From assembly GCF_004799755.1 (NCBI RefSeq), contig NZ_SLUB01000012.1, positions 30,676 through 94,675 on the forward strand: 64,000 nucleotides of DNA, in the 5' to 3' direction. Positions 59,603-64,000 of the stretch are shown one piece after another; position 1 is the stretch's first letter, and each line of letters opens with the position of its first letter. The notes beneath the pieces are model-generated. The model was not told where the DNA came from and did not search any database. It saw nothing but the letters and a program-made list of their open reading frames with translations. The position numbers and the translations under genes were made by a program. Source of the stretch: Bacillus timonensis. GTDB taxonomy: Bacteria > Bacillota > Bacilli > Bacillales > Bacillaceae_L.

Positions 59603-60595
59603 ATGAACAGAAAAGAATTAAAAATCCCGCAAAGGATATTAAAATTAAAAGCGGCATTAAGAAGAACGTCAGAATCTCACCCAAAATATCAAGAACTTAG
59701 TGATGAGTACGGCAGAAGAATGTCGGGTTACCGCGGAGAACAATCGTTACAATATTATTTAACCTTTTTAAACGAAAAAACCTACCTTAACTTCCACAAC
59801 CTTCGTCTTCCAGACATCTCCGGTAAGCACTTTTTTGAAATTGATATCCTTCTAATGAGTCCCACCTTTATATTAATCATTGACGCAAAAAATTATCGCG
59901 GAGAATTATATTTTGATGGGAAGTTTGACCAATTAATCCAAACCTACAAGGATACGAGGAAATCGTATAACTGTCCTGTCACTCAAATTACCAGACATCA
60001 GTTACAGCTTAAAAGACTTCTAGAATCCTTGAAATTCCCCTCCATTCCGATTGAAACCCTTGTTATCTTCACAAACCCAAATGCGATTATTGATGCTAGT
60101 AAAGACTTTAAACACTATAATAAAGTAATTAAAAGCCCAAGTTTTATTTCGAAAGTGGAGCTGTTTGAAAAGAGGAATAGGGAAGAAGTATTGGATCGGA
60201 AGCATTTGCTAAAGCTTAGCAGATTCCTATTAAAGCAGCATACACCTCACGACCAAGATATACTGTCACAATTCGGAATAAAAGAGCATGAACTTATAAA
60301 AGGTGTAAGGTGCCCAAAATGCGATTTTCTACCAATGAAACGTAATCCCCGGTCCTGGACTTGCCCATCTTGCAACCATTCTTCATCCAAACCCTATTAC
60401 CAATCTTTAATGGAGTATGAGCTTCTCTTTGGAAACACAATTACGAATAAACCATTGCGTGATTTTCTAGATATACAGTCGATTTCAACTGCTAAACACA
60501 TCTTAACTTCATTAAATCTACAGTATAATGGGAGCTTTAAAGATAGAATTTATCTATTGAAAGAGGAGGCTTTAAAAAACATGCACAATAATTGA
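59603..60595 (+). CDS. NERD-domain (nuclease-related) protein with zinc ribbon
   Basis: A 330-residue protein. The NERD domain occupies roughly residues 40-155; FFEIDILLMSPTFILIIDAK carries the E-x-D and D-A-K residues of the PD-(D/E)xK-like core, and YRGEQSLQYYL lies before it. A C-terminal zinc ribbon (CPKC near residue 236, CPSC near 255) follows. NERD proteins are suspected nucleases, mostly uncharacterised. Flanked on each side by a different 20-bp phased repeat array. AAAGGAGC site. Confidence 0.85.
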   Translation: MNRKELKIPQRILKLKAALRRTSESHPKYQELSDEYGRRMSGYRGEQSLQYYLTFLNEKTYLNFHNLRLPDISGKHFFEIDILLMSPTFILIIDAKNYRGELYFDGKFDQLIQTYKDTRKSYNCPVTQITRHQLQLKRLLESLKFPSIPIETLVIFTNPNAIIDASKDFKHYNKVIKSPSFISKVELFEKRNREEVLDRKHLLKLSRFLLKQHTPHDQDILSQFGIKEHELIKGVRCPKCDFLPMKRNPRSWTCPSCNHSSSKPYYQSLMEYELLFGNTITNKPLRDFLDIQSISTAKHILTSLNLQYNGSFKDRIYLLKEEALKNMHNN

Positions 60596-60620
60596 TTCGA
60601 ATAGGATTATTCCCAAAATT

Positions 60621-60710
60621 TACTGTCACTAATCGAAAAATACTGTCACTATTGCAGATTTACTGTCATTAACTGAATTTTACTGTCACTATTTTAAAAA
60701 TACTGTCACT
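60621..60710. repeat. Five 10-bp units TACTGTCACT at exact 20-bp spacing
   Basis: TACTGTCACT occurs at 60621, 60641, 60681 and 60701, with TACTGTCATT at 60661: a constant ten bases alternating with ten variable, A/T-rich bases. Located 26 bp behind the NERD gene. The phasing equals about two helical turns, so copies face one side of the DNA. Not a CRISPR array: repeats and spacers are too short and A/T-rich. Confidence 0.85.
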
Positions 60711-60806
60711 AGCACTTTCCACTATGAAAAAAGCAGGAATCCCCACCCAACGTCTCGAATGAATAAACAATGTCAATCCTACTACTAAAAAGGAGGTCCA
60801 CCAAAT

Positions 60807-61229
60807 ATGTACGAATTAAAAACAAAAGAAAACGATGCGAGTGTCATTGAATTTATTGAAAAAGTCGACAATCCGAAAAAGAAGGAAGATGCTTACAAGC
60901 TATTAGACATTTTTATAGAAACCTCTGGGTATCCGGCCAAAATGTGGGGACCGAGCATAATTGGGTTTGGTTCCTACCATTACAAATATGCGACTGGCCA
61001 TGAGGGCGATGCGCCACTTGTTGGTTTTTCACCACGCAAGGCAAAAATTAGTTTGTATTTTGCAACTGGCGATACAAAGCGACAAGAATTGCTCGAAAAA
61101 TTTGGTAAACATACATCTGGAAAAGCCTGTGTCTACATCAATAAAATTGCGGATATCGATGTAGAAGTGCTAAAAGATCTTATTACCCAATCGATAAAAT
61201 TCTTACAAGAGACATACCCATCGGAATAA
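60807..61229 (+). CDS. DUF1801 family protein
   Basis: A 140-residue protein matching the DUF1801 (YdhG-like) fold: KKEDAYKLLDIFIETSGYPA, MWGPSIIGFGSYHYKYATG, FSPRKAKISLYFATGD and the KHTSGKACVYINKIADIDVE end. AAGGAGG site. The family is uncharacterised. Confidence 0.86.
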   Translation: MYELKTKENDASVIEFIEKVDNPKKKEDAYKLLDIFIETSGYPAKMWGPSIIGFGSYHYKYATGHEGDAPLVGFSPRKAKISLYFATGDTKRQELLEKFGKHTSGKACVYINKIADIDVEVLKDLITQSIKFLQETYPSE

Positions 61230-61356
61230 GCAAAACTTATACACATACATAAAGTTAATCAAATTTTGGTAACCCCTGAAATGGAGTACGATGAAGGTAA
61301 CTACAATGTATATTCTTGTTTTGAAAAATAGAATAATGTCCCGAGCAAGAACTGCA

Positions 61357-61402
61357 GGGCACTGAATGAGCGCAATAGCGTTTGTTTAGTGCTCTTTTTA
61401 TT
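61357..61402 (+). terminator. Terminator before the phage-like segment
   Basis: GGGCACT (61357-61363) pairs with AGTGCTC (61388-61394), with an inner GAGCGC/GCGTTT pair, then TTTTTATTTT. Confidence 0.75.
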
Positions 61403-61419
61403 TTGAAAGGAGAGATTAC

Positions 61420-61620
61420 ATGAATCCAACTTTTAGAGACCAATTGAAACAGTGGAAAAAGGAGAATGGAATGCAGCATAAGGATCCACCAATTGTGGAG
61501 AGTCCGAAGAAATCACCGCCAAAGAAAATGGATAAGCTTTCTGAATCAGATTTGCGGTATTTGATGGGTACTGGTAGACCAACATATCGAAGAAATAAAG
61601 GCGCATTAAGACAACGATAG
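61420..61620 (+). CDS. Small basic protein preceding the Xpf-like regulator (66 aa)
   Basis: A 66-residue Lys/Pro-rich protein (FRDQLKQWKKENGMQHK, then ESDLRYLMGTGRPTYRRNKG, ending ALRQR). AAAGGAGAG precedes the ATG. It lies 11 bp upstream of the sigma-region-4 gene and is surely co-transcribed. Similar small proteins accompany Xpf-like regulators in Bacillus prophages, by recall. No function known. Confidence 0.68.
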   Translation: MNPTFRDQLKQWKKENGMQHKDPPIVESPKKSPPKKMDKLSESDLRYLMGTGRPTYRRNKGALRQR

Positions 61621-61631
61621 GGGGAATTCAT

Positions 61632-62117
61632 ATGTCAAACTGGGCAGATAAGTTAATTCATGAATACACTGATGGTAAGAAGGATTTAAACAGGTTGCGA
61701 AAAAAATTAGGGGATAAGCCTACCGATCGTGTTGATAAAAGTTTAATTAACGGCATGGTTGACGATATGGATTTTACTATCGAGTGGTTAGAGACTGGGA
61801 GACAACCTGATCTTATGCGGGGAATTGACAAAAGAACGATTTATCAAAAACGATCATTGGAAAGCATGGATATTATCCCGGATATTACGAGTCAACTTGA
61901 TGAGGATGATAAATCATTGTATATTCCAGCTGACCAAAAACGAGTATTGATTAATATTCTTTCATCGTTTTCATTGAGGGAAAGACAATGCTATATTCTA
62001 CATGCAGCTCAAGGTATGAGCATGCAAGAAATCGCTGATGAGCTGGGATTAAAAAAGAGAACAGTTCAACAATATATTGAACGAGCAAGAAAAAAAGTTG
62101 AACAAAGAGTTTCATGA
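61632..62117 (+). CDS. Xpf-like phage positive control factor (sigma-70 region 4 type)
   Basis: A 161-residue regulator. The N-terminal half (KLIHEYTDGKKDLNRLRKKL, DDMDFTIEWLETGRQPDLMR, GIDKRTIYQKR) resembles B. subtilis PBSX Xpf. The C-terminal half is a sigma region 4 helix-turn-helix (SLRERQCYILHAAQGMSMQE, IADELGLKKRTVQQYIERAR). Such proteins switch on phage late genes. GGGGG site. Directly followed by TGACGTACG direct repeats. Confidence 0.82.
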   Translation: MSNWADKLIHEYTDGKKDLNRLRKKLGDKPTDRVDKSLINGMVDDMDFTIEWLETGRQPDLMRGIDKRTIYQKRSLESMDIIPDITSQLDEDDKSLYIPADQKRVLINILSSFSLRERQCYILHAAQGMSMQEIADELGLKKRTVQQYIERARKKVEQRVS

Positions 62118-62135
62118 CGTACGCTCTGACGTACG
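62115..62135. repeat. Direct repeat TGACGTACG x2
   Basis: TGACGTACG at 62115 and again at 62127, separated by CTC (period 12). Each holds the palindrome CGTACG, and together they can pair as an inverted repeat. The first copy includes the stop codon of the Xpf-like gene. Confidence 0.7.
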
Positions 62136-62253
62136 TTGTCCTTATTGTTGAAACAAGTTTTTTTGGGGGGCTAGGTTAGCTACCGAAAAGCAAGTACCCT
62201 GACTTGCCTGCCTTTACTTTAATTTTCAGGATTAACCTTAGGGAGGTTATTAA

Positions 62254-62784
62254 TTGAAAAACGATTATGAAATAGTTGGAGACGTCACTAAGATTTTTGT
62301 GAAAGATTCGAATGGGATAACTCATGAAGCCTTAATAGATACAGAAGATTTAGAACTGGTCAAGTGGATTGGTGGAAATTGGAGAGTGCAAAAAAATGCC
62401 GCTGGAAGCTTTTACGTTACGGGGAATTTATATGATCGTAATATATTTCTTCACAGGCTGGTAACCAATTCGTTAAATGTATTCAACAAGGAAGTTGTCC
62501 ACATTAATCATAATACATTAGACAATCGTAAATCAGAATTAAGATTAGTTACAAAAGAGGAAAACCAACAAAATAGAAGGATAGGCACAAATAATAAGAG
62601 TGGTGTATTAGGGGTTCACTATGAAAATAAAAGCAAAATGTGGATTGCGAAAATAGGTGTAAATAGGAAAAAGAAATACTTAGGAAAATTCGTAAAAAGA
62701 GAAGATGCAGTACGGGCAAGGAAAGAAGCGGAGGAAAAATACCACACTTATAAGCAGGGCTTATTGAAGAACCGTATAGATTAA
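62254..62784 (+). CDS. HNH endonuclease with AP2-type DNA-binding domain
   Basis: A 176-residue phage-type homing-endonuclease-like protein. The HNH core is HRLVTNSLNVFNKEVVHINH with NTLDNRKSELRLVTKEEN. The C-terminal AP2-like domain is GVLGVHYENKSKMWIAKIGV with KYLGKFVKREDAVRARKEAE. TTG 62254 follows GGGAGG. Such genes are mobile and common in prophages; it supports a phage origin for this end of the window. Confidence 0.87.
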   Translation: MKNDYEIVGDVTKIFVKDSNGITHEALIDTEDLELVKWIGGNWRVQKNAAGSFYVTGNLYDRNIFLHRLVTNSLNVFNKEVVHINHNTLDNRKSELRLVTKEENQQNRRIGTNNKSGVLGVHYENKSKMWIAKIGVNRKKKYLGKFVKREDAVRARKEAEEKYHTYKQGLLKNRID

Positions 62785-62857
62785 GCAGTATAAATAATAG
62801 AGAGTTTGCAGGAAAATATCTCCTTTTGTCGAATGAATTCAGAGGGGATGATAAAAA

Positions 62858-63688
62858 ATGGCTAAGAGAACAAAGATACCAGAAAAAATAAAGTCTTACT
62901 TATTTGAAGAGGCAGGGATGAAATGTGCAAATCCTGGGTGTAATAATTACAGGACTCATATTCATCACATAAAAGAGTGGTCAGTATATCAAACTCACGA
63001 TAGTGAACATATGATTGCGGTTTGCCCAAGCTGTCACGATGAAATCCACTATGGCAAATTAACGATTGATGATGAAACGGTTTATCTTTGGAAAAATATT
63101 AAAAGAGAAAAATCAAATAGAGATCATCTATATATTGAACCAAGCTATACATCAAAGTTGTTACTTGGGAGTATTTCAGTTACAGGAGATAATGGAGTAA
63201 AAGTATTCGAATTAACAAATAACACAAAATTAACATATAGAATTGAAGATGAAGATATTTTTTTAATGAATTTAAGTATATCTAATCAAAATGGAAAAGA
63301 AGTACTAAAGGTTATTGAAAATCATGTGAAATATATTGTAGATGACAAAATAAATTTTGAAAGAAGGCCAGGGCGTTTCAAAATCACAACAAACAGAATA
63401 ATTGATTTTATTCCAATATGGTCTATGCCAATAATTCATAAAATGCAGCCAAATTACAAAATTGTTGATGGTGTTCTCACCTTAACTGATGTCGAAGTTT
63501 TAAAGCCAGGATTAGTAAAAGTAGAAGGGCTATGGGCTAGGAATGATGTAGTCATTATAATAACAAATGATTCATTAAATTTTATAAAGCCCGGTTATTC
63601 TAAACCACTTTCTTTAATTGGTGAAGGAGAAAATAGTGTATTAAAGTGGAGTGGAAAAATAGATAGTTCCATGTTTAGATTTAATTAA
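62858..63688 (+). CDS. HNH endonuclease with unknown C-terminal domain
   Basis: A 276-residue protein. Residues about 20-70 are a zinc-type HNH nuclease domain (CANPGCNNYRTHIHHIKEWS, VCPSCHDEIHYGKLT) with four zinc cysteines and the HH catalytic pair. The rest (about 90-276) is a beta-rich domain of unknown function (SKLLLGSISVTGDNGVKVFE, RPGRFKITTNRIIDFIP). A terminator follows. Similar fusions occur in phage and defence loci. Confidence 0.82.
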   Translation: MAKRTKIPEKIKSYLFEEAGMKCANPGCNNYRTHIHHIKEWSVYQTHDSEHMIAVCPSCHDEIHYGKLTIDDETVYLWKNIKREKSNRDHLYIEPSYTSKLLLGSISVTGDNGVKVFELTNNTKLTYRIEDEDIFLMNLSISNQNGKEVLKVIENHVKYIVDDKINFERRPGRFKITTNRIIDFIPIWSMPIIHKMQPNYKIVDGVLTLTDVEVLKPGLVKVEGLWARNDVVIIITNDSLNFIKPGYSKPLSLIGEGENSVLKWSGKIDSSMFRFN

Positions 63689-63689
63689 T

Positions 63690-63713
63690 AGCATCCTTCG
63701 GGGTGCTTTTTAT
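63690..63713 (+). terminator. Terminator after the HNH gene
   Basis: AGCATCC (63690-63696), TTCG loop, GGGTGCT (63701-63707), then TTTTTATT. Confidence 0.85.
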
Positions 63714-63774
63714 TGTGCCTAAAAGGGATTTTGATGAGTAAATATGTGCTTGTATATTAATATAATTTATTTAA

Positions 63775-63815
63775 CTCGGCAATACCTAACAAAAATTAGG
63801 CCCTACCGAGTCAGT
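63775..63815. repeat. Long interrupted hairpin downstream of the small hydrophobic peptide gene
   Basis: ACTCGG (63775-63780) with CCGAGT (63809-63814), and CTAA with TTAG inside. Lies in the 3' region of the minus-strand peptide gene at 63857 and could be its terminator; the minus-strand continuation is A/T-rich, not a clean T-run. Confidence 0.45.
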
Positions 63816-63856
63816 ACTTTCGTTCATATCGAGTGGTATACGTTCAGCAAAAATTG

Positions 63857-63922
63857 TTATTTTTGGAACAACAATTTAATAACAATAATAAGTAGTATCA
63901 ATAATATTAATGTTTCATTCAT
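63857..63922 (-). CDS. Very small hydrophobic peptide, type I toxin-like candidate (21 aa)
   Basis: Minus-strand ATG 63922 sits behind AAGAGGTGATTTT, an excellent ribosome site. It encodes 21 residues: NETLI, a run of Leu/Ile/Val forming one membrane helix, and a basic KLLFQK end. This is the pattern of holin-like type I toxins of Bacillus (TxpA, BsrG class), though shorter. The hairpin downstream adds some support. No antisense promoter was verified; it may be a chance frame. Confidence 0.42.
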   Translation of the reverse strand: MNETLILLILLIIVIKLLFQK

Positions 63923-63981
63923 AAAATCACCTCTTACTTCGAAGAGGTACTGACCGATAATAATACAATATTAAACTATGA

Positions 63982-64000
63982 CTGTCTCTTATACACATCT
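63982..64000. other. Nextera/Tn5 mosaic-end adapter (sequencing artefact)
   Basis: CTGTCTCTTATACACATCT is exactly the reverse complement of the 19-bp Tn5 mosaic end used in Nextera libraries. It ends the window, so these bases are untrimmed adapter and not genome. Confidence 0.95.

Noticed and set aside
60621..60710. CRISPR-like array
   Set aside because: Constant and variable parts are only ten bases each and A/T-rich, with no cas genes in the window; it is a phased short repeat, not CRISPR.

Overview
This window comes from a low-GC, endospore-forming Firmicute of the Bacillaceae. The evidence is a GerA-type germinant receptor operon, DUF3231 and YjcZ families, a CotD-like coat gene behind a sigma-K-type promoter, FosB, YkkCD, strong AGGAGG-type ribosome binding sites and frequent TTG/GTG starts. 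I cannot settle the genus; a Neobacillus/Peribacillus-like Bacillus is a reasonable guess. The last 19 bases (63982-64000) equal the Nextera/Tn5 mosaic-end adapter, so the window ends at the edge of a draft contig and genomic sequence stops at 63981.

Layout. 1-4.7 kb: a 5'-truncated gerA-gerB-gerC receptor operon followed by a DUF3231 gene. 4.9-6.8 kb: an ArsR-VOC-SRPBCC-VOC cluster with a palindromic operator over its promoter. 6.9-16.7 kb: mostly single genes (DUF1259, polysaccharide deacetylase, fosB with a coupled 36-residue membrane peptide, a PQQ-type sugar dehydrogenase-like protein, GNAT, methyltransferase, P-loop kinase, LysM protein, VOC). 16.9-17.8 kb: a minus-strand spore cluster (YjcZ-like, CotD-like, Gly/His-rich). 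18.1-19.8 kb: an AlkD-like repair gene, then a guanidine-I riboswitch driving the ykkC-ykkD guanidinium exporter. 20-29 kb: GNATs, DUF3291, PhzF, DinB, a PadR/HAAS/serine-hydrolase operon with its operator, signal peptidase I, a HAD phosphatase, a decayed metallo-hydrolase, VOC, and a LysE exporter.

29-35 kb: an MFS exporter, then a long same-strand run without visible internal terminators (three NUDIX hydrolases, a nucleoside deoxyribosyltransferase-like protein, a small membrane protein, an NTP_transf_6 nucleotidyltransferase, a Cdd1-type HhH protein, a serine hydrolase, a GNAT). 35-43.5 kb: a PAS histidine kinase, a beta-lactamase-like hydrolase, a methyltransferase, a cysteine-free IscA-like protein with a rhodanese, and a stretch rich in broken genes. 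43.5-59.4 kb: lipoproteins, GDPD, GNATs, histidine phosphatase, small membrane proteins, TerC, a deoxyinosine glycosylase, glutathione peroxidase, MFS, PlsC, P-loop kinases, isochorismatase and an RNase J.

59.4-64 kb: a NERD-domain gene lies between two unrelated arrays with exactly 20-bp periodicity. A phage-like segment follows (Xpf-like sigma-region-4 regulator, two HNH endonucleases, and a 21-residue hydrophobic peptide gene that may be a type I toxin).

Overall this is an accessory chromosomal region dominated by detoxification, acyl transfer, nucleotide sanitation and export functions plus several gene remnants. The most unusual features are the 20-bp phased arrays around the NERD gene, the fosB-coupled micropeptide, the probable ATT-initiated lipoprotein and the Xpf-like segment with its TGACGTACG repeats.
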